From assembly GCA_023410055.1 (NCBI GenBank), contig JAEYQK010000024.1:89665-153664 (forward strand): DNA of 64,000 nt. Reading direction: 5' to 3'. The notes beneath the pieces were generated by a model. That model was not told the DNA's origin. It ran no database searches and saw only the letters and a program-made list of their open reading frames with translations. The position numbers were made by a program, and so were the translations under genes. The number at the start of each line of letters is the position of its first letter. Position 1 is the first letter of the stretch. Shown here in pieces: positions 40,202 to 48,702 of the stretch. This stretch comes from Acidobacteriota bacterium (GTDB lineage: Bacteria; Acidobacteriota; Terriglobia; Terriglobales; Acidobacteriaceae).

Positions 40202-41251
40202 CTACGCTATTCGTGAATGTTGTAGGAGCTTGTCTTTGAATGTGTCGGAAACGGGTAGAGCCTTGCGCAAATGGTCGCGAGCCGTCATCACCGAGGTTCG
40301 CACCTGCTCGGTAGAGCGGTCGCTGATGGCAGCAATCTCCTCAGGAGTGAATCCTTCGATGGCGTAGAGCAGGAACGCTTCACGGTCTTCAGGCTTTGCG
40401 CCAAGCAATGCGTGTTCGACAAGATTGATCATCTCGTCAGATGCAGCAATCTGCTCCGGGGTAAAAACACCACGGTCAGGGATGTTCTGCTGCTGAGTCA
40501 TGGTCTCGTCGGGCTGATGGTACTGAAAGTGAACCTCGTCACTCGCGCCGACGTTGCTGCGCCTTGTGCGCTGGTCAAGTGGGACGGTGTCTGAACCGCT
40601 GGGGCTCCGGTCCGCGAGTTCATTCATTGCGCGGATGGCCAGCCTGTACAGCCAAGGCTCTAGCGCTAATTTGTCTGGCTTATCGACCGAGTCGCCGAGC
40701 GCAGTCGCTATCGCTTCATCAATGACCTCTTCGCGGCTGACCTGATCCTGTTCCAGTATGCCGGCTGATTCGCGGTGTCTTATCTCGCGGTCGACAAAGC
40801 GATTGAGCCTGTAGAGGTTCGCATTGACGTAGGTTGTTATGTCTTCGTCGGAAGCCCTTGGCTGCTGGACCGCTGCGAAGGTTTCTTCAAATGGAACCGA
40901 TCCTGCAGGCGCAACTCGCTCGTTCCCGCCACGGCGGAGCCACTTATGATGGCGCCGGAGTTGGTCCTTGTGCTTTGTGACCCGTTCGGTGAGATCATCA
41001 AACGCACGCTTTAGTGCAGCTACGTGTTCGGGGCCGCTCGCAGTCGCAGCAATATCGCCTGAAGGCAGACGCAGATCGAGCGAGATATTCGGACCTTCAC
41101 GGACAGGCTTCTTGTCGTCAATGCTGACGCGAAGATGCACAAGATCAGGCTTGAATATCTGCAACCTTGTACGCAGCTTCCCTATTAGTTGTTCTATTTG
41201 TTTGTCGAGTTCGGGGGGCTTGAAACCTTTGTAACTAACGTGGACGTTCAT
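40202..41251 (-). CDS. HPF/RaiA-like domain fused to a sigma-70-like domain
   Basis: 349 residues from the ATG at 41251, with GAGG 5 bases upstream; a TTG six codons earlier is the alternative. Residues 1-110 (MNVHVSYKGFKPPELDKQIEQ...) follow the S30AE/HPF pattern, a beta-alpha-beta fold with the HLRVSIDDKK strand, which in HPF binds the 30S decoding centre to make hibernating ribosomes. A linker (about 110-135) leads to a helix region (about 140-225: ITTYVNANLYRLNRFVDREIRHRE...EPWLYRLAIRAMNEL) like sigma region 2, and a C-terminal region 4-like helix-turn-helix (about 275-335: REAFLLYAIEGFTPEEIAAISDRS). One chain thus joins ribosome binding with a promoter-recognition module. It is first in the operon with the eRF1-like gene. 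Confidence 0.7.
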   Translation of the reverse strand: MNVHVSYKGFKPPELDKQIEQLIGKLRTRLQIFKPDLVHLRVSIDDKKPVREGPNISLDLRLPSGDIAATASGPEHVAALKRAFDDLTERVTKHKDQLRRHHKWLRRGGNERVAPAGSVPFEETFAAVQQPRASDEDITTYVNANLYRLNRFVDREIRHRESAGILEQDQVSREEVIDEAIATALGDSVDKPDKLALEPWLYRLAIRAMNELADRSPSGSDTVPLDQRTRRSNVGASDEVHFQYHQPDETMTQQQNIPDRGVFTPEQIAASDEMINLVEHALLGAKPEDREAFLLYAIEGFTPEEIAAISDRSTEQVRTSVMTARDHLRKALPVSDTFKDKLLQHSRIA

Positions 41252-41447
41252 GCGAGCCTCGGAGAACAAATTCCGTGCGCAGCGTCAGTCCTTACTACTT
41301 GCTAGATACTACACCCTTCATGGAACGTAGAGGCAAGCCCAGCCCTTGAGAGTTGCTTGCAAGCCAAGGAAAATACGGCAGCTAGGTTGCCTTCCAACTA
41401 AGGTTTCCGTATTTGGGAATAGGAGAGTACAGAGGACGGCTCCACCC

Positions 41448-42578
41448 TCAGACCGCGACGGAAACAGAAGTGTCTGTCCGTTGCACCGGGCGGTAGAGTG
41501 TGTCGCGCTCAACCGGCTCACGTCCCGCTTCGCGAATGAGTCGTATCAGCTCCTTACGCGTCATCCCCTGCGGCGTGGTCGCACCGGCATCGTGGTAGAT
41601 CTTCTCTTCGACCACAGTCCCGTCGAAATCATCGGCCCCGAAGCGGAGCGCAATCTGCGCAATCTTGGGCGTCAGCATCTGCCAGTAGGCTTTGATATGC
41701 GGAACGTTATCGAGCATCAAGCGCGAGACCGCGATCGTGCGCAGATCGAGCATCCCGGTCGTCCACGGTAGATGCTGGAGTGGCGTGTTATCAGGGTGAA
41801 ATGCGAGCGGAATGAACGCCTGGAATCCGTGCGTTTCGTCCTGAAGCTCACGGATACGAAGCATGTGGTCGACACGGTCTTCTTCATTCTCGATGTGTCC
41901 GTAAAGCATGGTAGCGTTGGACTTCAGGCCAACCTGATGAGCGATTCGTGCCGTATCGAGCCACTCGTTACCGTCGATCTTGTGATCGCAGATAATGTGT
42001 CGCACGCGATCGGCGAAGATTTCTGCCCCGCCACCCGGCATTGAGTCCACGCCTGCGGCTTTGAGTTTTTCAAGAACCTCGCGGATGGTCATCTTGTACC
42101 GCTTCGCAAAGAAAGCGATTTCGACCATCGTGAACGCCTTGATGTGTACACCCGGAAAGCGTTCCTTCAACCCGCGAACGAGATCGGTGAAGTACTGGAA
42201 TGGCAGATCGGGATGAAGTCCTCCGACGATATGGAACTCGGTAACGGCTTCTGAATAGCCCGAAGCCGCTGCCTGCCACGCTTCTTCAAGAGCCATGGTG
42301 TAGGCACCGGGGGTGTCCTTCTTGCGGCCAAATGCGCACAGGCGGCACGCGGCAACACACACGTTCGTGTGATTAATGTGGCGATTGACGTTGAAGTACG
42401 TCAAATTCCCGTGCAGCTTCTCGCGAACGTAGTTTGCCATCCAGCCGACGGACAGTATGTCGGGCGAGCGATATAGCGCGAGGCCGTCTTCAAAACTGAG
42501 GCGCTCACCCGAGAGCACTTTCTGGTGTATGACTGTCAATCCTGAGTCGTCGGTCTGAAAAGCGTGCGGCTGGGCCAT
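41448..42578 (-). CDS. mqnE: Aminofutalosine synthase (radical SAM, menaquinone synthesis)
   Basis: 376 residues. MqnE adds 3-[(1-carboxyvinyl)oxy]benzoate to S-adenosylmethionine to give aminofutalosine, in the futalosine route to menaquinone. The radical SAM motif is NVCVAACRLCAF with C74, C78 and C81 holding the 4Fe-4S cluster. The following GRKKDTPGAYTMALEE and later HIVGGLHPDLPF, VDSMPGGGAEIF and MLYGHIENEEDRV segments match MqnE more closely than the related MqnC, whose cluster motif reads CxFCAFYR. No other mqn gene is in the window. It is divergent from ctpA. Confidence 0.9.
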   Translation of the reverse strand: MAQPHAFQTDDSGLTVIHQKVLSGERLSFEDGLALYRSPDILSVGWMANYVREKLHGNLTYFNVNRHINHTNVCVAACRLCAFGRKKDTPGAYTMALEEAWQAAASGYSEAVTEFHIVGGLHPDLPFQYFTDLVRGLKERFPGVHIKAFTMVEIAFFAKRYKMTIREVLEKLKAAGVDSMPGGGAEIFADRVRHIICDHKIDGNEWLDTARIAHQVGLKSNATMLYGHIENEEDRVDHMLRIRELQDETHGFQAFIPLAFHPDNTPLQHLPWTTGMLDLRTIAVSRLMLDNVPHIKAYWQMLTPKIAQIALRFGADDFDGTVVEEKIYHDAGATTPQGMTRKELIRLIREAGREPVERDTLYRPVQRTDTSVSVAV

Positions 42579-42749
42579 AAGGAATGATGATATCTCATTG
42601 AGGTAAGGCGTTGTACCTCGCTAACGGATAAGCAGGTACTCCGTCTGTATTAACGGAACTTCTTGGATGTATTCGGCATCCTATGTTCTAGTTTTGGGAC
42701 GCCTCGCTTTTGGGCATTCCGGTGCGCAGGAAGCACGTTTTTGGCGTGT

Positions 42750-42756
42750 TATACTG
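42750..42756 (+). promoter_or_regulatory. Probable extended -10 promoter of ctpA
   Basis: TGTTATACT just before position 42757 supplies an extended -10 (TG-n-TATACT) about 30-35 bases before the ATG at 42789; no good -35 box is visible. Confidence 0.3.
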
Positions 42757-42788
42757 CTTTCAGTTCAGGCAGTTGCGAGTACAACGTT

Positions 42789-44456
42789 ATGGCACCTCCA
42801 GCGAAACGCGAGAGTGTACCCAATGCCGGTGAGTTGCCCGCAACGCAAGGAAACAAGATGGTTGGTAGTTCTCGTCGCACCTTTCTCGTCGTAGTCTTCG
42901 TAATCCTCCTCTGCGGTACCCTCGGAGCGCTTTTCGGACAGCGCATTGGAAGCAATTCCGCGCTTGCCGATTCCGACATCCGGGACAGCCTGCGTCAGTT
43001 CTCTGATGTCTACCAAGTCGTGGAGCAGAATTACGCCGAGCCGGTAAACGCCGACAAAGCCATCTACAACGGCGCGATTCCCGGGATGCTGAGAGTGCTC
43101 GATCCGCACTCAAACTTCTTCGATCCCAAGCAGTATTCGCTGCTTCGCGAGGAACAGCGCGGTAAGTACTACGGCGTCGGAATGCAGGTCGGTCCGCGCA
43201 ATAACAAGGTCATTGTGATTGCCCCGTTTGCCGGCACTCCGGCATACCGGGTCGGCATTCGCCCTGGTGACGTGATCGTGGCCGTTGATGGTAAGCCGAC
43301 GGACAACATGAGCACGAGCGATGTTGCCGAGATGCTGAAGGGGCCGAAAGGCACGACCGTGAAGATCACCGTATTGCGCGAAGGAAGCGAAAAGCCTATC
43401 GACTTTACGGTAATGCGCGACGAGATTCCTCGCTACAGTGTCGATCTCCACTTCATGATCAAGCCGGGCGTGGGATACATGCACGTTTCCGGTTTCCAGG
43501 AGACGACCGAGCAGGAAGTTCAGCAGGCGTTGGACGAGTTTGGTGATCTGAAGGCCTTGGTTCTTGACCTGCGGCAAAACCCCGGCGGGCTGCTCAGTGA
43601 AGGGGTCGGCGTTGCGGACAAGTTCTTGAAGAAGGGCGCCGTAATCGTTTCGCATCACGGACGTTCGTCACCAGAGAAGGTTTACCGTGCCGCGCACGGC
43701 AATGGTGGCAAGGACTATCCGATCGTCGTGCTCGTAAATCGTGGGACGGCTTCGGCGGCTGAAATCGTCGCCGGTGCAATTCAGGATCACGATCGCGGGT
43801 TGATCATCGGTGAGGCAACGTTTGGAAAGGGTTTGGTGCAGACGGTTTATCCGCTCTCCGAGAACACCGGACTTGCACTTACGACTGCCAAGTACTACAC
43901 CCCAAGTGGCCGCCTCATTCAGCGCGACTACAATGGCATCTCCCTCTACGATTACTATTACAACCACGAAGCTGAGGACAAGAATGCTGCCAATCGAGAG
44001 GTAAAGACGACTGATGGCGGGCGTACGGTCTATGGCGGCGGCGGCATTACTCCTGACGTAAAGTACGAAGGGCCCAAGGCCAACAAATTCCAGGATTCAT
44101 TGCTCCAGCACTACGCCTTCTTCAACTTCGCCAAGCACTTTGTCAGCGGCAAGCACATTGCAAAAAACTGGGAAGTTGACGACGCCGTTATGCAAGACTT
44201 CCGCAAGTTCCTCGACCAGGAGAAGATTCCTTACACTGAAGCCGAACTGAGCGAGAACAATTCCTGGGTTCGCTCGCGAATCAGGAGCGAAATCTTCGTC
44301 AGCGAGTTCGGTCAGCAGGAAGGGCTCCGCGTATCGGCTGAGACTGATCCGGAAGTCTTGAAAGCACTCGATCTGATGCCCCAGGCAAAGGCTCTGGCCG
44401 ACAACGCGAAGAAGATCATCGCCGAGAAGGCTGCTGCCAGAGGATTGAACCGCTAG
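42789..44456 (+). CDS. Carboxy-terminal processing protease (S41, CtpA-like)
   Basis: 555 residues from the ATG at 42789; an ATG at 42858 has a better ribosome site (AAGGAA) and is a real alternative that removes 23 residues. A single N-terminal membrane segment (about 31-50) anchors the protein facing the periplasm. A PDZ domain (about 128-208, GVGMQVGPRNNKVIV...GIRPGDVIVAVDG) precedes the S41 peptidase domain (about 220-385) with the catalytic Ser at about 322 in NRGTASAAE and Lys at about 347 in ATFGKGLVQ. The C-terminal 130 residues form a helical extension. CtpA-type proteases trim C termini of exported proteins, for example in murein control. A terminator follows at 44473-44507. Confidence 0.9.
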   Translation: MAPPAKRESVPNAGELPATQGNKMVGSSRRTFLVVVFVILLCGTLGALFGQRIGSNSALADSDIRDSLRQFSDVYQVVEQNYAEPVNADKAIYNGAIPGMLRVLDPHSNFFDPKQYSLLREEQRGKYYGVGMQVGPRNNKVIVIAPFAGTPAYRVGIRPGDVIVAVDGKPTDNMSTSDVAEMLKGPKGTTVKITVLREGSEKPIDFTVMRDEIPRYSVDLHFMIKPGVGYMHVSGFQETTEQEVQQALDEFGDLKALVLDLRQNPGGLLSEGVGVADKFLKKGAVIVSHHGRSSPEKVYRAAHGNGGKDYPIVVLVNRGTASAAEIVAGAIQDHDRGLIIGEATFGKGLVQTVYPLSENTGLALTTAKYYTPSGRLIQRDYNGISLYDYYYNHEAEDKNAANREVKTTDGGRTVYGGGGITPDVKYEGPKANKFQDSLLQHYAFFNFAKHFVSGKHIAKNWEVDDAVMQDFRKFLDQEKIPYTEAELSENNSWVRSRIRSEIFVSEFGQQEGLRVSAETDPEVLKALDLMPQAKALADNAKKIIAEKAAARGLNR

Positions 44457-44472
44457 GATTTCATTTTTCCCC

Positions 44473-44507
44473 AACGCCCACCCGAAACGGTGGGCGTTTC
44501 TCTTTGT
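44473..44507 (+). terminator. Rho-independent terminator of ctpA
   Basis: AACGCCCACC (44473-44482) pairs perfectly with GGTGGGCGTT (44489-44498) around a six-base loop, followed by TCTCTTT. Confidence 0.85.
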
Positions 44508-44592
44508 GCGCACTTCTTTATTGACTCACCAACCTTTGGAAGCTACTGTTCCTTGAACGAACCGTTTTCGAAAACTTAACGAGGCCTGAATC

Positions 44593-45321
44593 ATGTTCTG
44601 CAACCAGTGCGGGAAGGAAAATCCCGATAATGTGGTTTCTTGTGTTCATTGCGGCGGTCCGCTAGCCACCGTGCCGCCGATGTACGCCGGACAGCAGCAA
44701 CAACAGCCTTACGGAATGCCGCAATATGGCGCGCCAGTCCTATCATTAGTTCCCGAAACCAGCGGCAAGGCTACCGCTAGTTTGGTGTGCGGAATTCTCT
44801 CCTTGGCATGCTTCGGGTGCTTGACGGGCATACCAGCGGTCATTCTGGGCCACATGTCTAAATCGGAGATCAGGAAGAGTGGTGGCAAGCTGAAGGGTGA
44901 GGGACTGGCACTCGCGGGACTGATTCTTGGTTACGCTAGCATTGTGATCGGTCTGATCGTCATTCCGGCCATTGTGATACCCAACATCCTAACGGCAAGA
45001 ACCGCGGCGAACGAGAATATGGCTGCGGCCCATGTCAGGATGATTGCTACAGCGTCCATCTCTTATCAAGCTAAGAACAATAGGTATCCGATCGGCTTTG
45101 GAGAATTGGAAGATGCAGGCCTGATCGACAAGAACTTGGCTGGCGGAACTAGATCTGGTTACAGGTTCACGTACACCGCTGAGAATGATCGTTTCTTCGT
45201 GGTTGCCGTCCCCGTCAAGCAAGGCAGTACCGGCAGGCGAAGCTTCTGCGCGGGAGACGACGGGGTGGTTCATCAGACAAGTGATGGCGAGGAGTGTACG
45301 CTGGAAAGTCCGTCGTTGTAA
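44593..45321 (+). CDS. Zinc-ribbon / DUF4190 / pilin-like hybrid protein, copy 1
   Basis: 242 residues. It opens with a four-cysteine zinc ribbon (C3, C6, C17, C20 in CNQCGKENPDNVVSCVHCGG), then a Gln/Pro-rich linker. A DUF4190-like membrane hairpin follows (about 57-130: KATASLVCGILSLACFG...GHMSKSEIRKS...GLALAGLILGY), then a third hydrophobic segment entering IPNILTARTAANENMAAAHVR, a sequence typical of pilin/pseudopilin N-terminal helices, and a small C-terminal domain with a YPIGFGELEDAG turn and two cysteines (SFCAG and EECTL) as in type IV pilin-like globular domains. There is no pilin leader peptide, so it is probably a membrane protein with an outer domain. It is 48% or so alike by eye to the next gene. 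Confidence 0.7.
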   Translation: MFCNQCGKENPDNVVSCVHCGGPLATVPPMYAGQQQQQPYGMPQYGAPVLSLVPETSGKATASLVCGILSLACFGCLTGIPAVILGHMSKSEIRKSGGKLKGEGLALAGLILGYASIVIGLIVIPAIVIPNILTARTAANENMAAAHVRMIATASISYQAKNNRYPIGFGELEDAGLIDKNLAGGTRSGYRFTYTAENDRFFVVAVPVKQGSTGRRSFCAGDDGVVHQTSDGEECTLESPSL

Positions 45322-45373
45322 GAGGTAGGCGCTTTTAGGGGCAAAAGTACAAGCGAGCAAACGAGGTCTGAAC

Positions 45374-46105
45374 ATGTTCTGTAATCAGTGCGGAAAAGAA
45401 AATCCTGATAATGTGGTTTCTTGTGTTCATTGCGGCGGTCCCTTAGCTGCCGTTCAGTCGACGTATTCGGGACAACAAGTTCCCGGAGCGGCGCCCTATG
45501 CTACTGCCGCACCACCCGTTACGGAACCACAGACGAATGGCAAGGCCACCGCCAGCCTGATCTGCGGCATTCTGTCTCTTACGTGTTTCGGACTTCTGAC
45601 CGGGATCCCGGCAATCATTCTCGGGCACATCTCCAAATCGGAGATTCGCAAGAGCCTCGGCCGCATGAAAGGCGAAGGTATGGCGCTGGCTGGCCTCATC
45701 ATGGGCTACATCAGCGTGGCTGCCTTGCCCGTTCTGATAATCGCGGCCATTGCGATCCCCAATTTGCTGAAGGCCAGGATGGCCGCAAACGAGGCATCAG
45801 CCGCAGGCTCCGTACGCACGGTTGTGACCGCGTCCGCCAGCTATCAGATCCAGAAGAACACCACGCCGGCCGGACTCGACGATCTCAAGGAAGCTAATCT
45901 CATTGACCCGACTCTCGCATCTGGCACGAAGAGCGGCTACAACTTCACCTACTCTCTCAACGGGGATAGCTACTTCGTGACCGCAACGCCGGCTCAACCT
46001 GGGACGACCGGTGTGCGCAGCTTCTGCGCCGCAGGAAACGATGGGGTAATCCGAGTTGCTGCGCGCAACGAGGAGTGCACAATCGACAGTCCTCCGCTTC
46101 AGTAA
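45374..46105 (+). CDS. Zinc-ribbon / DUF4190 / pilin-like hybrid protein, copy 2
   Basis: 243 residues with the same plan as the gene just before it: zinc ribbon (C3, C6, C17, C20), linker, DUF4190-like hairpin (KATASLICGILSLTCFG...GHISKSEIRKS), third membrane segment leading to IPNLLKARMAANEASAAGSVRT, and the same small C-terminal domain with SFCAAG and EECTI. The first 75 bases of the two genes are almost identical, including a long perfect block from codon 12 to 24, whereas the rest has drifted, so a recent duplication or gene conversion at the 5' end is likely. Both are on the same strand 52 bases apart, probably one transcript ended by the hairpin at 46122-46153. Confidence 0.72.
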   Translation: MFCNQCGKENPDNVVSCVHCGGPLAAVQSTYSGQQVPGAAPYATAAPPVTEPQTNGKATASLICGILSLTCFGLLTGIPAIILGHISKSEIRKSLGRMKGEGMALAGLIMGYISVAALPVLIIAAIAIPNLLKARMAANEASAAGSVRTVVTASASYQIQKNTTPAGLDDLKEANLIDPTLASGTKSGYNFTYSLNGDSYFVTATPAQPGTTGVRSFCAAGNDGVIRVAARNEECTIDSPPLQ

Positions 46106-46435
46106 CTCTAGACAGCAAGAAGAGCCCTCTGCTCCGACGTGGTCAGAGGGCTCCCATGTCTCCCCGACCTACCTCCCGTTCCATCCCTGTTCCGTTTCCG
46201 TGTCACAATTGCATTGCCCCGCCGTTTCTTGAGCAAGCGAGGTTTTCCCGATCTTCGCCTCTCCAAATTAACTGACGTATAATGAGCAACTTACCAGGAT
46301 CCAAGTCTTGGTTACGTGATCCGTCGCCCTGTCTTGTTCCGTTTTCGTAACAGAGCTAATTCAGAAGAATCCAATAGCAAACTGAAAGCTATGGTGAGAC
46401 TGACGACATTCCTGATGTTGGGAATCGGAGGGCTC
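46106..46435. other. Gap upstream of the second receiver-like gene
   Basis: Apart from the hairpin at 46122-46153, it holds a perfect -10 box TATAAT (46278-46283) without an obvious -35, which would give a leader of about 145 bases before the ATG at 46436. An open frame through this leader has no protein-like features. Confidence 0.4.
46122..46153 (+). terminator. Probable terminator after the tandem paralogues
   Basis: GAGCCCTCTG (46122-46131) pairs perfectly with CAGAGGGCTC (46144-46153) around a 12-base loop. No T run follows, so it may instead stabilise the mRNA end. Confidence 0.5.
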
Positions 46436-46894
46436 ATGCGTTTTCTGGTCAAGTTCGTTCTGCTCGTGTCGGTCCACAAAGATATCGACTTCTTCTCGAT
46501 GTATGAAGAGGGTTTTCTACTCGTTCGAACGAACTCGCTGGAAGGAGCGTTGGCCTATCTTAAAGGTGGGGCGCCGATCGACGCTGTGATTATCCAGGCG
46601 GACTGGGACCAGCAGCGCACAAGTGACCTTTGCCTCGCAATTAAGAAATGCAAACCAGGCGTAAGAATACTAATGCTCGACGGTGCTCAAGGGCCCAGGC
46701 CACAGAACATTCCCGCCGATGTGGTAGTCGCCGAATCAGCAACCGACGCGCAACTCGCTGCCGCGCTTCTAGAGACTCTCATCGAGCCGCTGGCTCGTGA
46801 AAGCTGGTTCAAGGAGACGCCGAACGCTGCTCACGCTGGCATTGGCACAGTCATACCTCCAGCAGTACCGGAAACAGCCTTCCTCAGGGGCTGA
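46436..46894 (+). CDS. Degenerate receiver-domain protein
   Basis: 152 residues from the ATG at 46436, supported by GGAGGG 5 bases upstream; the open frame begins 40 codons earlier but without such a site. The receiver pattern is visible from FVLLVSVHKD, through LLVRTNSLEGALAYL, AVIIQADWDQQ (phospho-Asp region altered), VRILMLDG and VVVAESATDAQLAAALLETL. The acidic pocket and the conserved Lys are not clear, so it is likely a phosphorylation-independent receiver. A tail of about 30 residues has no known motif. It has the same size class and style as the receiver-like gene at 15186-15548. A strong terminator lies 19 bases past the stop. Confidence 0.6.
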   Translation: MRFLVKFVLLVSVHKDIDFFSMYEEGFLLVRTNSLEGALAYLKGGAPIDAVIIQADWDQQRTSDLCLAIKKCKPGVRILMLDGAQGPRPQNIPADVVVAESATDAQLAAALLETLIEPLARESWFKETPNAAHAGIGTVIPPAVPETAFLRG

Positions 46895-46913
46895 CTTCCG
46901 GCCACTTCGTCTG

Positions 46914-46950
46914 ACGGCGAAGGCATCGTCCCTGCCTTCGCCGTCTTTGC
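46914..46950 (+). terminator. Rho-independent terminator after the receiver-like gene
   Basis: ACGGCGAAGGCA (46914-46925) pairs perfectly with TGCCTTCGCCGT (46933-46944) around a 7-base loop, followed by CTTTGCT. Confidence 0.8.
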
Positions 46951-47161
46951 TCTCCGATTTGATATCGCGCGCAAGCACTCCGAGCCAGCCGCTTCCAGCC
47001 AACCAGGTCCGTTTACGTTCCGGCATCGGCCCGGAATCCACCCTTTTGGAGCAGTTGCTCGGCGGGATCAATCAATGAGAAGTGGTCCAGCAAGGATGTA
47101 TCGACGCCAGTGCTTCTACGCTGACTGCCGGCTCGTTGGCTGGGCTTGGAGCAACATCTCC

Positions 47162-48457
47162 TTATCCCAGCGCAGCCCGAGTTCTGTCTCCCCGCAACAT
47201 TTCCCGAAACGCCGGATGGGCAATTGAAATGAGCGCGTCGGCGCGTTGTCGTAAGGTCCTGCCGCGCAGGTCGGCCGCGCCATACTCCGTCACAACGTAA
47301 TGAACATCATTACGCGAAGTGGTCACTGCCACTCCACGGTCCAGCTCGCGGCAGATACGCGAGATCGTCCCGTTACGCGCCGTCGAAGGCAGCGCGATGA
47401 TCGACTTGCCGCCCACCGAACGCCCCGTGCCCCGAACAAAGTCGACCTGCCCGCCGACACCCGTGTACTGAGTCGCGCCGATCGTCTCAGCGTTCACCTG
47501 CCCCATCAGGTCGACCTGTAGCGCTGAGTTGATCGAGATCATCTGCTCGTGCTGGCCTATCACGTAGGGATCGTTCACATAGGTGACCGGATACATCTCC
47601 ACATTCGGGTTGCTATCGACGAAATCGTACAACTTCTTCGTCCCCATCAAGAACGTCGCAACGAACTTCCCTCGATTGATAGTCTTTTTGTCGTTGGTTA
47701 TTACTCCCGCCTGCGCAAGCTCCACCACTCGGTCCGAGAACATCTCCGAGTGGATGCCCAGATCTCTCTTTTGGCGCATGAACGACAGTGCCGCGTCCGG
47801 GATAGCACCAATGCCGATCTGCAAGGTCGCGCCATCAGGCACAAGCTCTGCCACAAGCTCGCCGATCCTGCGCTCCACGTCGCCTACCTCAGCCGGGGGC
47901 ACTTCGGGAATTGCAGCGTCCTGCTCAACGATGTAGGTGATCGCGTCCAGATGTATCCGCGCACCGCCCGTTCGCGGCAGGCGCCGGTTCATCTGCGCAA
48001 CAACGACACGAGCGGATTCGGCGGCGGCTTGTGTGTAATCGGCAGAAACGCCATAGCTGCAGTAGCCGTCCTGATCCGGCGGCGTTACCTGGATCAAGGC
48101 GACATCAACCGCTAGGATCTTCTGCCCGAAAAGGCGCGGGACTTCCGAAAAGAAGCAAGGTGTATAGTCGCCGCGATCATCTTCGACGGCCCTCCTCGTT
48201 GGAGTGCCTAGAAAGAACCCATTGAACCGGAAGCTCTTCTCCATTCCCGGTTGCGCAAACCTGGCCGGCCCTATCGCAACCATGTGCACGACTTCCACAT
48301 TCGATAGCTCGGGCGCCCGCGCAACCAGGCCCTCGACGAGCGCAGGCGGTTCGCCACAGGCGTGACCTAGCACTACTCTGTCGTTTGAGTTAACGCAGCG
48401 AACAGCGTCTTCGGCTGAGACGACCTTCGCAGCGTAGCTGCTTCTCCAGTTCTCCAA
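47162..48457 (-). CDS. Acetyl-CoA hydrolase/transferase family CoA-transferase
   Basis: 431 residues from a TTG at 48457, chosen because AGGAGG (48464-48469) stands exactly 6 bases upstream; the frame continues without stop to 48529 but no start there has such a site. The family transfers CoA between acetyl-CoA and a short acid such as 4-hydroxybutyrate, butyrate or succinate. Two alpha/beta domains are visible: N-terminal VLGHACGEPPALVEGLVARAPEL and PDQDGYCSYGVSADYTQ, C-terminal LQIGIGAIPDAALSFM and GQVNAETIGATQYTGVGGQVDF, whose Glu is the expected CoA-acceptor residue, then GRTLRQRADALISIAHP. It is a single gene with no pathway partner, so the acid substrate is unknown. Confidence 0.85.
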   Translation of the reverse strand: MENWRSSYAAKVVSAEDAVRCVNSNDRVVLGHACGEPPALVEGLVARAPELSNVEVVHMVAIGPARFAQPGMEKSFRFNGFFLGTPTRRAVEDDRGDYTPCFFSEVPRLFGQKILAVDVALIQVTPPDQDGYCSYGVSADYTQAAAESARVVVAQMNRRLPRTGGARIHLDAITYIVEQDAAIPEVPPAEVGDVERRIGELVAELVPDGATLQIGIGAIPDAALSFMRQKRDLGIHSEMFSDRVVELAQAGVITNDKKTINRGKFVATFLMGTKKLYDFVDSNPNVEMYPVTYVNDPYVIGQHEQMISINSALQVDLMGQVNAETIGATQYTGVGGQVDFVRGTGRSVGGKSIIALPSTARNGTISRICRELDRGVAVTTSRNDVHYVVTEYGAADLRGRTLRQRADALISIAHPAFREMLRGDRTRAALG

Positions 48458-48702
48458 GCAGGACCTCCTCTTGGCGTATCCGAAGGACCCCCACAGAGCA
48501 AAACAGTAGACATTACGCAAGCTGGACATCTGGCGCTGTAATCCGGCTCATGTCGCCTTGTAACCTTGCGCACCTGCCATTGTGACGCCGGACGATCGTC
48601 CTCTACAGCACGATCGAAGTGGCGGAACTTGCCACACCTGTGACATACAATTACTCCTGCAAGATTTCTCTGCGGCTCCGTTCTACTACTAGGAGACACA
48701 AG

